From Brevibacterium aurantiacum (GTDB lineage Bacteria; Actinomycetota; Actinomycetes; Actinomycetales; Brevibacteriaceae), in the NCBI RefSeq assembly GCF_007558825.1, contig NZ_VLTK01000005.1, forward strand, positions 1-64,000: a stretch of 64,000 nt of DNA. The letters are read 5' to 3'. The position numbers and the translations under genes are program-made. Position 1 is the stretch's first letter. Each line of letters opens with the position of its first letter. Below the pieces are notes generated by a model. It did not search any database. It saw only the letters and a list, made by a program, of their open reading frames with translations, and had not been told where the DNA came from. Positions 8,371 through 15,958 of the stretch are shown here, in pieces.

Positions 8371-10068
8371 TCAGTGTCCGTTCTCCGGTGAATGATCGGT
8401 GTGGTCTGTGGTGATGGCATCGGCAGTCGCCGGGTAGGCGTCGGTGACGAAGCGGATCTTGACCCCGGGAGACAGCTGCGCAGCCAGGTCAGTGTCATCG
8501 ACGCTGGCGATGATCGGATAGCCGCCGGTCAGCGGGTGGTCGGGGCCGAAGAGCACAGGCTGTCCGTTTGGCGGGACCTGCAGTGCCCCGGTGACGGCAC
8601 CCTCGCTGGGCAGCTCACCGGTGCGGGAGCGTTCGAGCGGGACAACGCCTGAGAGTCTGAGCCCGACGCGATCGGATTCGTGGGTGACCGTCCATTCCTG
8701 GCCCAGCAGAGTCTCGACTCCCGCCGAGGTGAACCAATCATCGCGCGGTCCCAAGGTCACCGACATCTCGATGGTCTCTCCCGGTGCGGGCAGATGCCGC
8801 TCGTGGCCCGAGCCACGGACCGGATCGACGAGGTGAGGTGCCGAGTCCGGTCGACCGAGGGCAACGGTGGAGTCCGGCTCCAGGTGTGCCGGACCGAGAT
8901 GGGCCAGGGTATCGGCCGAGGCGCTGCCCAGTGCGGTCTCCGTCTCGATCCCGCCCCGGAAGGCGATATAGGCCCGGGTCCCGCGCTCGGTCGTGCCGAG
9001 TTCGAGTTCGTCCCCGTTGACCAGTGAGAAGGCCTCGCCGAGGTGGTGCTGGAACACGGCACCGTCGGCAGATGTCACGGTGATCGCGGCATACGCCCCG
9101 GTCACAGCGGCCACACCGGCACCGGTGATGGCCAGCTTCGCCCCGCCGCCGAAGCTCTCCAGCCCGGCTGTGGTTTCGGAGTTGCCGACTAGGCGGTTGG
9201 CGGCTTGCAGCGCCGAACGGTCGGCGGCTCCGGCGCTTGAGACGCCCATGGCGGCGAATCCGGGCCGTCCGAGGTCCTGGATGAGCAGCTGAAGTCCGGG
9301 ACGAATGACTGTGAAGGCATGCGCCGATGCGACTCTGTCCGACTGTGACGATGAATCCGGCTGCGGCGATGACTTCGGCTGCGCAGGCGCACCCTTCAGC
9401 GACGACGAGGATTCCGCGCTTGCCTCAGAGACCGTGACTGATTCCCGCTTCGCCTCCCGGAAGGTCACGATGGTCCCGGGGACGAACAGGGCCGGCGGTT
9501 CGCGATCGAGGTCCCAGAGTCTGGCGTCGGTGCGCCCGATGAGCTGCCAGCCGCCGGGGGAGGCACGAGGGTAGACGCCGGTGAATTCCCCGGCCAGGGC
9601 CACAGCTCCGACGGGCACACGGGTGCGCGGTGAGGACCGGCGGGGAACGGTGAAGATCGGATCGTCACCGGCCAGGTAGCCGAATCCGGGGGCGAAACCG
9701 GAGAAAGCGACCTGCCAGGTTGCGCGCTGATGCCGGGTGATGACCTCGGCGGTCGACAGCGACAGAAGATCGGCCACCTCGGTGAGATCCTCACCGTCGT
9801 AGTGGACGTCGATCGTGACCTCACGGGGCTCGGCGGAATCCGTCCCTGTGTGCTCGAGACTGCGGATCCGGTCGGCAAGCACCGGGGCCGAGGTGCGGGC
9901 CGGGTTGAAGCGGATGAGTACGGTTCGCGCGGCGGGGACCAGTTCGTCCACGCCGTCGAGCTCGGCTGCCTCCAGCGCTTGATGCAGGTGCATCGTCGAG
10001 GCCAGGTTCGGGCATTCGACGAGGAGATGGCGGCGAGAGGCGGTGTGGAAGTCGAGGTTGTCGATCAT
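8371..10068 (-). CDS. PxpB-PxpC (KipI-KipA) fusion, 5-oxoprolinase subunits
   Basis: A 565-residue fusion. Residues about 1-210 are the KipI/PxpB (CT_C_D) domain, with the conserved [11 protein letters not shown] and [15 protein letters not shown] Ser/Pro/Gln-rich linker covers about 215-250. Residues about 250-545 are the KipA/PxpC (CT_A_B) domain, with [23 protein letters not shown] and SDRVGLRL. In bacteria PxpA, PxpB and PxpC together form an ATP-dependent 5-oxoprolinase that opens pyroglutamate to glutamate. Both domains are also homologous to the carboxyltransferase half of urea carboxylase. The start ATG 10068 overlaps the YcsI stop by four bases; the longer frame is not homologous. 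Confidence 0.9.
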   Translation of the reverse strand: MIDNLDFHTASRRHLLVECPNLASTMHLHQALEAAELDGVDELVPAARTVLIRFNPARTSAPVLADRIRSLEHTGTDSAEPREVTIDVHYDGEDLTEVADLLSLSTAEVITRHQRATWQVAFSGFAPGFGYLAGDDPIFTVPRRSSPRTRVPVGAVALAGEFTGVYPRASPGGWQLIGRTDARLWDLDREPPALFVPGTIVTFREAKRESVTVSEASAESSSSLKGAPAQPKSSPQPDSSSQSDRVASAHAFTVIRPGLQLLIQDLGRPGFAAMGVSSAGAADRSALQAANRLVGNSETTAGLESFGGGAKLAITGAGVAAVTGAYAAITVTSADGAVFQHHLGEAFSLVNGDELELGTTERGTRAYIAFRGGIETETALGSASADTLAHLGPAHLEPDSTVALGRPDSAPHLVDPVRGSGHERHLPAPGETIEMSVTLGPRDDWFTSAGVETLLGQEWTVTHESDRVGLRLSGVVPLERSRTGELPSEGAVTGALQVPPNGQPVLFGPDHPLTGGYPIIASVDDTDLAAQLSPGVKIRFVTDAYPATADAITTDHTDHSPENGH

Positions 10069-10889
10069 TGGCGGTAGTTGCCTTCCGGCGCATCGGTGAT
10101 GAACATCCGGCCCGGGGAGTGCGTGATCGCGAACGGTGGGGCCGAAGCCTGGATGGCAAGCTGGGGTGTGACTCCGCAGGCCCAGAAAACAGGGATGTCG
10201 CCGTCCCGGATCGCCGGGGCATCGCCGAAGTCGGGGGAGTGGAGGTCTGTGATGCCGATCTGTTCGGGTTCTCCGATGTGGACGGGGCCGCCGTGGACGG
10301 AGGGGAAGCGGTCGGTGATGCGCACCGCCTCGGCGACCTGACGGGCAGGGATGGGGCGCATGGACACGACCATGTTGCCGTGGATCCGACTGGCGGGATG
10401 ACATGCGATCGAGGTGGAGTACATGGGGACGTTGCGGGCGGCATCGTGGTGTCGGATCGGGATGCCCGCGTCCAGCAGCCCGGTCTCGAAGGTGAAGCTG
10501 CACCCGATGAGGAAGGACACGAGGTCGGGATGCTGGGACCAGGCAGCACTGGCGTCGTCGACCTCGCCGACGAGCGACCCGTTCTCCCAGAGTCTGTAGC
10601 CGGGAATGTCTGTGCGCAGATCACTGCCCGGGGCCAGGGCTGATTCGACCTGCCCAGGCTCGAGGACATCGATGACCGGGCACGGTTTCGGATTGCGCTG
10701 GGCGAAGAGCAGCATGTCGAAGGCCCAATCGGCCGGAACCGCGATGAGGTTGGCCTGAACCAGACCAGGAGCCAGACCCGAAGTCGGTTCGGTGGACCCG
10801 GCCCGGATGCGCTCGCGAGCCTGCGCTCCAGCCGATTTCTGCGATCGAGCCGATCTGTGTGCTCCGCCGGTATGTGGTGCGCTGCTCAT
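10065..10889 (-). CDS. YcsI-type DUF1445 protein (putative hydro-lyase / glutamate cyclase-like)
   Basis: A 274-residue cytoplasmic protein of the DUF1445 family, to which B. subtilis YcsI belongs. Typical segments are [35 protein letters not shown] and [10 protein letters not shown], with C-terminal [11 protein letters not shown] and SPGRMFITD. Relatives include the D-glutamate cyclase domain, which interconverts glutamate and 5-oxoproline, consistent with an operon that also makes 5-oxoprolinase subunits. It overlaps pxpA upstream and the pxpBC fusion downstream by four bases at each end. The first 35 residues are poorly conserved, so the true start may be somewhat downstream. Confidence 0.85.
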   Translation of the reverse strand: MSSAPHTGGAHRSARSQKSAGAQARERIRAGSTEPTSGLAPGLVQANLIAVPADWAFDMLLFAQRNPKPCPVIDVLEPGQVESALAPGSDLRTDIPGYRLWENGSLVGEVDDASAAWSQHPDLVSFLIGCSFTFETGLLDAGIPIRHHDAARNVPMYSTSIACHPASRIHGNMVVSMRPIPARQVAEAVRITDRFPSVHGGPVHIGEPEQIGITDLHSPDFGDAPAIRDGDIPVFWACGVTPQLAIQASAPPFAITHSPGRMFITDAPEGNYRQ

Positions 10890-11686
10890 CGACCGGCACC
10901 GGCGAACGCAGCGATCGTCACACCCGAGGATTCGAGGAGCTCTCGTGCGGCGCGGGCCATGTCGATCGAACCCTGGCTGTCGCCGTGGAAGCAGATCGAC
11001 TGGGCGTCGACATCGACGAGGCTACCGTCGATGGCTTCGACCTGTCCGGTCTGGACGAGCCTGAGCACGCGTGCGGCCACGGCTTGCGGGTCATGCAGCA
11101 CTGCATTGGGTTCGGTGCGCGAAACCAGGGAGCCATCGGGGTTGTAGGAGCGATCGGCGAAGGCCTCGGCCGCCACATTCAGCCCAGCCTCGGCGGCTAC
11201 GCGATTGGCCACGCTGCCGGCCAGACCCAGGAACACGAGGCGCTCATCGACGGCCTTGACCGCATCGACGACGACCTTGGCCTGCGCCTCGTCGCGGACG
11301 ATGGCGTTGTAGAGGCCGCCATGGGGTTTGACGTAGGCGACCGAGCCGCCGACGGCTGCGGTCAGGCCCAGGAGGGCACCGATCTGGTACTCGACCTGCG
11401 CCTGCAGGGTCGCTGCCGGAACGTCGAGGGGACGACGACCGAATCCCTCGTAATCGTCATAGCCGGGATGGGCGCCGATGACGACCCCGCCCCTCGTCGC
11501 CGCTGCCAGGGTCGCCCGGATGCCCTCGGGGCTGCCGGCGTGGAACCCGCAAGAGACGTTGGCGCTGGAGACCAGGTCCAGCATCGCGGTATCGTCGCTG
11601 ACGACGCGGTCGGGAACGTTCTCCCCGAGGTCCGAATTGAGGTCGATGCTCACCGTGCTGGTGGCGTTCTTATCTGTGGCGGTCAT
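10886..11686 (-). CDS. pxpA: 5-oxoprolinase subunit PxpA (LamB/YcsF family)
   Basis: A 266-residue enzyme subunit with hallmark motifs IDLNSDLGE near the start, [22 protein letters not shown] and [31 protein letters not shown], and [11 protein letters not shown] near the C terminus. With PxpB and PxpC it cleaves 5-oxo-L-proline to glutamate at the expense of ATP in the cytoplasm. The ATG at 11686 follows GGAGGGTGACA, which also contains the stop of the transporter gene, so translation is coupled. It lies between the NRAMP-like transporter and YcsI, as in the B. subtilis ycsFGI-kip cluster. Confidence 0.93.
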   Translation of the reverse strand: MTATDKNATSTVSIDLNSDLGENVPDRVVSDDTAMLDLVSSANVSCGFHAGSPEGIRATLAAATRGGVVIGAHPGYDDYEGFGRRPLDVPAATLQAQVEYQIGALLGLTAAVGGSVAYVKPHGGLYNAIVRDEAQAKVVVDAVKAVDERLVFLGLAGSVANRVAAEAGLNVAAEAFADRSYNPDGSLVSRTEPNAVLHDPQAVAARVLRLVQTGQVEAIDGSLVDVDAQSICFHGDSQGSIDMARAARELLESSGVTIAAFAGAGR

Positions 11687-11688
11687 TG

Positions 11689-12969
11689 TCACCCTCCGAT
11701 TCCGATCATTGCGAAGATGGGGCCGACTGATCCGACGGCCGTGTACCACATCACCAGTGTTGCCGCGGTGCCGATGATCAGCAACCACCTGGGGTACTTG
11801 TCGACTCGCAGCAGGCGTGGCCTGAACCAGCCGATGTACATGAAGATCGTCAGGCCGATCGGCAGGATGAGTCCGTTGAATCCGCCGACGAAGACGAGCA
11901 GGGTCGCCGGTGCTGTACCGACGATGAGGTAGATGATGAGGGAGACGGTGATGAACGCGACCGTGGCCAGCTGCAGCGGCCATCCCTTGCCGAGGCGTTT
12001 GGAGAACGCGGACAGGAAGGTCGCTGAGGTGTAGGCCGCGCCGATCACCGAGCTCAGTGCCGCTGCCCAGAAGATGGCGCCGAAGATGCGCATTCCGGCA
12101 TCGCCGAGGACTGCGGCGAAGGCCTGACCGGCAGGGTTGGCGACCTGACCGCTGAGGTCGAGGGCGACTCCCGAGGCGACGACGCCGAGGATGGCCAGAA
12201 ACAGGATGTAGCGCATGACACCTGTGACGAGGATGCCTGTCAGCGCCGAGCGCATCACGGAGGGAGCATGCTCCGGTCCGGTCTTGCCCGAGTCGAGATA
12301 GCGGTGGGCTCCCGAGTAGGTGATGTAACCGCCGACAGTTCCTCCCACGATGGTCGTGATGGTGGCGAAGTTGATCGTGTCGGGCAGGACGCTCTGCTTG
12401 ATCGCTTCACCGACCGGTGGGTTGGAGGCGATCGCGACGATGACGGTGAGGATGATCATTCCGATTCCGAGGACCATGACGACGGTGTCGACGACCTTGC
12501 CTGCGCGTTTGAATAGGAAGATGCCGATGGCCAGCACGCCGGTGAGCAGGCCGCCGAGCTTCGGGTCGATGCCGAGGAGGGCGTTGAGTCCGAGACCGCC
12601 GCCGGCGATGTTGCCGATGTTGAAGGCCAGACCGCCGATGACGATGAGGATCGACAGGAGGATGCCCGTGCCCGGGATGGCGCTGGAGGCGAGTTGAGCC
12701 GCACGTTTGCCCGAGGACGTGATCATGCGCCAGACATTGAGCTGGATGGCTATGTCGATGAGGATCGAGATGAAGATGGCGAAGGCGAAGGCCGCGCCCA
12801 TCTGGGCGGTGAAGGTCGCCGTCTGCGTGATGAATCCCGGGCCGATCGCCGAGGTGGCCATGAGGAAGATCGCGCCGAGGATCGCGCTGCGGCTGACCTT
12901 GACCGAGGATTTCGCTGTCCGGTCCTCAGGCGCATGGTTATGCGGCGTCTGTTCTTGTGGCTGTGACAT
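11689..12969 (-). CDS. NRAMP-fold transporter (YcsG-like) lacking the metal-binding motifs
   Basis: A 426-residue membrane protein with about eleven helices, similar to the NRAMP family by [10 protein letters not shown] at the start of helix 1 and by overall spacing. The DPGN motif that binds the metal in helix 1 of true NRAMP proteins is missing, and the helix 6 Met-Pro-His motif is replaced by [10 protein letters not shown]. Divalent metal transport as annotated for the family is therefore doubtful. B. subtilis YcsG occupies the same place in the ycsFGI-kip cluster. I infer uptake of the operon's substrate (5-oxoproline or a relative). It is the first gene of the operon and is divergent from the FCD regulator. 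Confidence 0.82.
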   Translation of the reverse strand: MSQPQEQTPHNHAPEDRTAKSSVKVSRSAILGAIFLMATSAIGPGFITQTATFTAQMGAAFAFAIFISILIDIAIQLNVWRMITSSGKRAAQLASSAIPGTGILLSILIVIGGLAFNIGNIAGGGLGLNALLGIDPKLGGLLTGVLAIGIFLFKRAGKVVDTVVMVLGIGMIILTVIVAIASNPPVGEAIKQSVLPDTINFATITTIVGGTVGGYITYSGAHRYLDSGKTGPEHAPSVMRSALTGILVTGVMRYILFLAILGVVASGVALDLSGQVANPAGQAFAAVLGDAGMRIFGAIFWAAALSSVIGAAYTSATFLSAFSKRLGKGWPLQLATVAFITVSLIIYLIVGTAPATLLVFVGGFNGLILPIGLTIFMYIGWFRPRLLRVDKYPRWLLIIGTAATLVMWYTAVGSVGPIFAMIGIGG

Positions 12970-13059
12970 GGGGTCTCCAAGTTGCCTGGAATGTGGTCCG
13001 CTTCCCGATGGGACAGAGAGCCAGCCACGGTGGTGGTCCGCATCACTATCGAAGAAGCG

Positions 13060-13086
13060 TTAGACAATCTAGCATGGATTGTTCAA
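13060..13086. promoter_or_regulatory. Candidate operator between the pxp operon and its FCD regulator
   Basis: An inverted repeat with core ACAATC (13064-13069) and GATTGT (13077-13082), extended imperfectly on both sides, lies in the 203-base divergent region. On the minus strand TAGATT in its centre fits a -10 element for the pxp operon, so a bound repressor would block polymerase. Assignment to the 13173 regulator is from position. Confidence 0.5.
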
Positions 13087-13172
13087 CAAGAATAGATCTG
13101 AGTCACATTTCAGTTCTGGAATTGTCCTCATGATTCTGGGCTATTTGTTGCCCCGATCACTAGGATGGAACT

Positions 13173-13811
13173 GTGAATCACGAATCGTCCCTGGTCAATC
13201 AGCTCACCGACCGACTCATCGCCGGCGAGCTTCGCCCCGGTGCCCGTTTGTCCGAAGCTGCCTTGGCAAAGGAGTTCGATGTCTCCCGGAACACGCTGCG
13301 CGAAGCCTTCCGTGTATTGGGGGAGCAGGGGCTGGTCAATCACATCCCCCATCGTGGGGTCTCGGTGGCCTCGCCGAACACTTCGGACGTCATTGATATC
13401 TACCGGGTGCGGCGGCACATCGAGTGCTCTGTGCTCGAGAACGCTCCGAAGAACCACCCGGGCGCCGAGGAGATGCGCCGGGCCGTCGAGGCTGCGCACA
13501 CGGCCGCGGCCGCCGATGATTGGCTGCGGGTGGGGACGCTGAATATGTCCTTCCACAATGCCGTGGTCTCACTGTCGGACAGCTCGCGCCTGATGCGCTC
13601 ATTCGGGAATGTGCTGGCCGAGCTGCGCCTGGCCTTCCTCAAAGTCGAGGTCCTCGACTTCCTTCATGCGCCGTTCGTCGAACGCAACCAAGAGGTCCTT
13701 GATGCCTACCTCAATGAGAGCCCGAGGGGGGCGGCCGCGAAACTCGGTGCCTACCTCGGTGACTCCGAACGTCAGGTCCTCGGCGCATATGCGCGCGCCG
13801 GCCAGGACTGA
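13173..13811 (+). CDS. GntR/FadR (FCD) family regulator of the pxp operon
   Basis: A 212-residue regulator. The winged helix-turn-helix spans residues about 5-70 (SLVNQLTDRLIAGELRPGARLSEAALAKEFDVSRNTLREAFRVL, then HIPHRGVSV), followed by a helical FCD domain with NMSFHNAVVSLSD. The start is GTG at 13173, with AGGA about eight bases upstream. Its position, divergent from an operon for 5-oxoproline use, makes a 5-oxoproline or glutamate-related effector likely. B. subtilis uses the unrelated regulator KipR at the equivalent place. Probably a local repressor. Confidence 0.85.
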   Translation: MNHESSLVNQLTDRLIAGELRPGARLSEAALAKEFDVSRNTLREAFRVLGEQGLVNHIPHRGVSVASPNTSDVIDIYRVRRHIECSVLENAPKNHPGAEEMRRAVEAAHTAAAADDWLRVGTLNMSFHNAVVSLSDSSRLMRSFGNVLAELRLAFLKVEVLDFLHAPFVERNQEVLDAYLNESPRGAAAKLGAYLGDSERQVLGAYARAGQD

Positions 13812-13920
13812 GCACGCTGATCTCAGCACAGGGCCCGTTGAGCCCGACTGCTAGACTGAGAACGACGTGTTTGTGCAGATTGCATACGCCCATGTCGGCC
13901 CTGAGCCTGCATGTCTAACG

Positions 13921-13945
13921 GCAGATCAGACAGTGGTCGATCTGC
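13921..13945. promoter_or_regulatory. Inverted repeat just upstream of the small zinc-ribbon gene
   Basis: GCAGATC (13921-13927) and GATCTGC (13939-13945) form perfect 7-bp arms with an 11-base spacer. They lie immediately before the GAGGAG ribosome binding site of the gene at 13958. It could be an operator or a leader hairpin limiting translation. Confidence 0.4.
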
Positions 13946-13957
13946 GAGGAGTGCGCA

Positions 13958-14194
13958 ATGAAGTATGCACCATATCTCTGTCCCGACTGCTACGGCCGTC
14001 TCATCGACACAGCCGCTGCTGCGGAGCCCGGTGACGGAGCCAACTTGAACCCCATGCTTGAGTGTGCAGACGGCTGCGGCGTCTCGGAGAATGCGCTCAA
14101 GCCGTATAGAACCCGAATGAATGGCAGGGCCCGAACAGCAGGCAGGTCACCGGTCCGACCTACAGCTAAGGCGCCGGCTCGACGCCAGCGCTAG
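13958..14194 (+). CDS. Small zinc-ribbon-like protein of unknown function
   Basis: A 78-residue protein. CPDC at residues 8-11 and C36/C40 in LECADGCGV make a plausible four-cysteine zinc site of about 30 residues. A strongly basic C-terminal tail (RTRMNGRARTAGRSPVRPTAKAPARRQR) could bind nucleic acid. The start ATG has a strong GAGGAG eight bases upstream, which supports real expression. It ends 40 bases before a bidirectional terminator shared with tRNA-Lys. I do not recognise the family. Confidence 0.6.
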   Translation: MKYAPYLCPDCYGRLIDTAAAAEPGDGANLNPMLECADGCGVSENALKPYRTRMNGRARTAGRSPVRPTAKAPARRQR

Positions 14195-14234
14195 CGGCCA
14201 CCCTCGGGCAGCTGCTTGCCATAGGAGACAAACA

Positions 14235-14271
14235 GGAAACCGCCGTTCGGATGATCCGAACGGCGGTTTCC
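14235..14271. terminator. Bidirectional terminator between the zinc-ribbon gene and tRNA-Lys
   Basis: A perfect inverted repeat with 17-bp arms (14235-14251 and 14255-14271) and a TGA loop. The arms begin GGAAACCGCC and end GGCGGTTTCC, so the stem has A/T-rich bases at its foot in both directions. It lies between convergent genes and serves both. Confidence 0.85.
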
Positions 14272-14280
14272 CTACTGTGG

Positions 14281-14353
14281 TGCACCCCCCGGGACTTGAA
14301 CCCGGAACCCACTGATTAAGAGTCAGTTGCTCTACCAATTGAGCTAGAGGTGC
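14281..14353 (-). tRNA. tRNA-Lys (anticodon CUU)
   Basis: Minus-strand cloverleaf: acceptor GCACCTC pairing with GGGGTGC (one T-G pair), D-arm AGCTCAATTGGTAGAGCA, anticodon stem CTGA with loop CTCTTAA and so anticodon CTT, and T-arm CCGGGTTCAAGTCCCGG. The discriminator is A at 14281, and CCA is encoded at 14278-14280. The terminator at 14235-14271 follows. Confidence 0.95.
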
Positions 14354-14463
14354 GAGCTGCGCTTGCCGCGCAACGAGAATTAATATTACTCAGGTTGCCA
14401 GGGTTCTTGCAAACTGAGAACCACTCATTTGAGGTTTTGTGAGGTAGCTCGCATACCTGCAGG

Positions 14464-14784
14464 TCAGAGGTACATCCCGGATCTCGATTGTTCCGGTGGC
14501 TCCGAGATCGCGTGGACGTCGCGCTCACGCAGGAGCACATACGCGCTCCCCTCGAGCTCCACCTCGGCGAGTTCCTCAGGGTCATAGAGGACGGTATCGC
14601 CGAGGTTGGCCTGCCTCACGTGGGGACCGGCCGCGACGACCTTGCCCCACACGAGACGCTTCCCCATGCTTGCGGTTGCCGGGATCACGATTCCGGCCGA
14701 GGATTTGCGCTCGCCGGCCTCCTCGCCCGGATCCAGCAGCATCCGGTCATGCAGCATCCGGATCGGCAGAGAGGCTTCAGCCAC
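14464..14784 (-). CDS. Cpn10/GroES-like protein (stand-alone paralogue)
   Basis: About 106 residues with the GroES beta-barrel pattern: LPIRMLHDRMLLDPGEEAGERKSSAGIVIP with a mobile-loop-like segment, then GKRLVWGKVVAAGP, GDTVLYDPEELAEVELEGSAYVLLRERDVHAI. No groEL is adjacent, so this is a divergent actinobacterial Cpn10 paralogue and not the groESL copy. The start is uncertain: GTG 14784 overlaps the stop of the upstream DUF3618 gene and gives a normal length, while TTG 14808 would add eight residues. Coupled to the DUF3618 gene, its role may be in envelope or stress chaperoning. Confidence 0.7.
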   Translation of the reverse strand: MAEASLPIRMLHDRMLLDPGEEAGERKSSAGIVIPATASMGKRLVWGKVVAAGPHVRQANLGDTVLYDPEELAEVELEGSAYVLLRERDVHAISEPPEQSRSGMYL

Positions 14785-15067
14785 GCTTGCTGCGGCCGGA
14801 GAGGCCAACGATCAGTGCGGCCACGCCGAGGACGGCGCCGACGCCGAGGGCAACAGCTTCGGGCTTGACCGAGCCGCTCTCTTCATCGACGACGCCGGAC
14901 TTCGCCTTATTGGCGGCGCGAGTCGCAAGGACCTTGGGGTGGACACGGCCCACAAGTTCATCGATGTTGTCCGCGATGCGCTCTTCGCGCAGGCGAATCG
15001 ATTCCGCCAGCTGGCTGGGTGACGCTGAGTCGACGGTCACATCTGAGGTGTAGACATTGTCAGTCAT
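14777..15067 (-). CDS. DUF3618 small membrane protein
   Basis: A 96-residue protein with the DUF3618 pattern SQLAESIRLREERIADNIDELVGRVHPKVL, an amphipathic helical region, followed by one transmembrane helix near the C terminus (AVALGVGAVLGVAALIVGLSG) and a basic end. Family members are small membrane proteins of unknown function found in actinobacteria. The start ATG 15067 has GGAGGACCTGCC upstream. It overlaps the Cpn10-like gene downstream, so the two are co-expressed. Confidence 0.75.
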   Translation of the reverse strand: MTDNVYTSDVTVDSASPSQLAESIRLREERIADNIDELVGRVHPKVLATRAANKAKSGVVDEESGSVKPEAVALGVGAVLGVAALIVGLSGRSKRG

Positions 15068-15160
15068 CGGGGCAGGTCCTCCGGGTCGAGAATACAAACA
15101 TGCACGTGACGGGGTGTCACGGTGCCTCATGTCAAGCTTAACCGCTTGATTCTCTCGGTG

Positions 15161-15895
15161 TCAGATATTGACTGCGGAGAGCTGAAAAGTCACGACATCG
15201 ACGTCCGCGTCCTCAGGCATGGTCGGGTAGTGATCGCGCAGATTTGCCACATATCCTTCGATGCTCGACCCAGCTTGCAACTGCAGAATCTGCGTTGTCA
15301 GCTCGCTCAATCGATGGGTATTCACCGAGGTGATGTCAACGGGCACAGGCGCGTGCTCGGTGTGTTCGAAATAGGCCAAGGCAGGGCCTGGCGAGTGGGA
15401 TTCCTTCCATCGCACGGTCAGGTTCTTCCTCCCCGAGGTGGCCGCCTCGTAATAGCGAGGGTGGAACCTCAGGAGGCGCTGGGGTGCCGAATCCGGCTGA
15501 CGGTAGTAGTGGGGGAGGAGCACGGAGATCGGAGCAATCGTGGCAGACCCGGCAGGCCCGGCAGACCCCGATCTGGGGACTGCGACGAGTGCGTCGGGGT
15601 GCAGGTCGAGAATGACCTGACGGCAGCGTCCGCAGGGGGATAGGAGGCCCCGGCCGCCATCTCCGGCGGCTGCGATCGTCACCAGCGGACCTGCTCCGGC
15701 GGCCGCCGCATTGCCGATGGCGACGAGCTCAGCGCAGGGCCCACCGGTGAAGTGGTGGACATTGACGCCGGTGTGGATGCGACCATGAGTGTCCATGACG
15801 GCGGCTGCCACCGTGTGATTCTCATCGGCACCGAGTGTGGCTGCCAGAGATTCGGCGACGGCGATCACCTGGAGTTCTGAGTCGTAGAGGTTCAT
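15161..15895 (-). CDS. Blasticidin-S-deaminase-like cytidine deaminase fused to an ASCH domain
   Basis: A 244-residue two-domain protein. Residues 1-130 follow blasticidin-S deaminase: [20 protein letters not shown] with C54 and catalytic E56, and [18 protein letters not shown] with zinc ligands C88 and C91. Residues about 138-244 resemble an ASCH domain ([22 protein letters not shown]); K157 and T160 correspond to the Lys and Thr of the ac4C amidohydrolase YqfB. A residue equivalent to the YqfB Glu is not evident. The likely role is deamination of a cytosine nucleoside, perhaps after deacylation of a modified one. The ATG lies in an inverted repeat at 15889-15921, with a -10 six bases upstream, so the mRNA is probably leaderless and tightly repressed. 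Confidence 0.82.
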   Translation of the reverse strand: MNLYDSELQVIAVAESLAATLGADENHTVAAAVMDTHGRIHTGVNVHHFTGGPCAELVAIGNAAAAGAGPLVTIAAAGDGGRGLLSPCGRCRQVILDLHPDALVAVPRSGSAGPAGSATIAPISVLLPHYYRQPDSAPQRLLRFHPRYYEAATSGRKNLTVRWKESHSPGPALAYFEHTEHAPVPVDITSVNTHRLSELTTQILQLQAGSSIEGYVANLRDHYPTMPEDADVDVVTFQLSAVNI

Positions 15896-15921
15896 GCTGT
15901 GATCTTAGAACAGCATGAACC
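15889..15921 (-). promoter_or_regulatory. Operator-like inverted repeat over the start codon and -10 of the deaminase gene
   Basis: Perfect 12-bp arms (15889-15900 and 15910-15921; GGTTCATGCTGT and ACAGCATGAACC) flank a 9-base spacer. On the minus strand the spacer contains TAAGAT, a -10 element, and the second arm contains the ATG six bases later. A repressor bound here would cover both transcription and translation starts. No Shine-Dalgarno is present. Confidence 0.65.
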
Positions 15922-15930
15922 ACTGAGGTG

Positions 15931-15958
15931 GGCTCAGTTCTGAATCGGCTCAGTTCTG
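15931..15958. repeat. 12-bp direct repeat across the stop codon of the Ser/Asp-rich protein gene
   Basis: GGCTCAGTTCTG occurs at 15931-15942 and 15947-15958 (period 16). The upstream copy on the minus strand contains the final Gln-Asn codons and the TGA at 15950-15952, so the gene end is repeated once after its stop. Confidence 0.85.
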
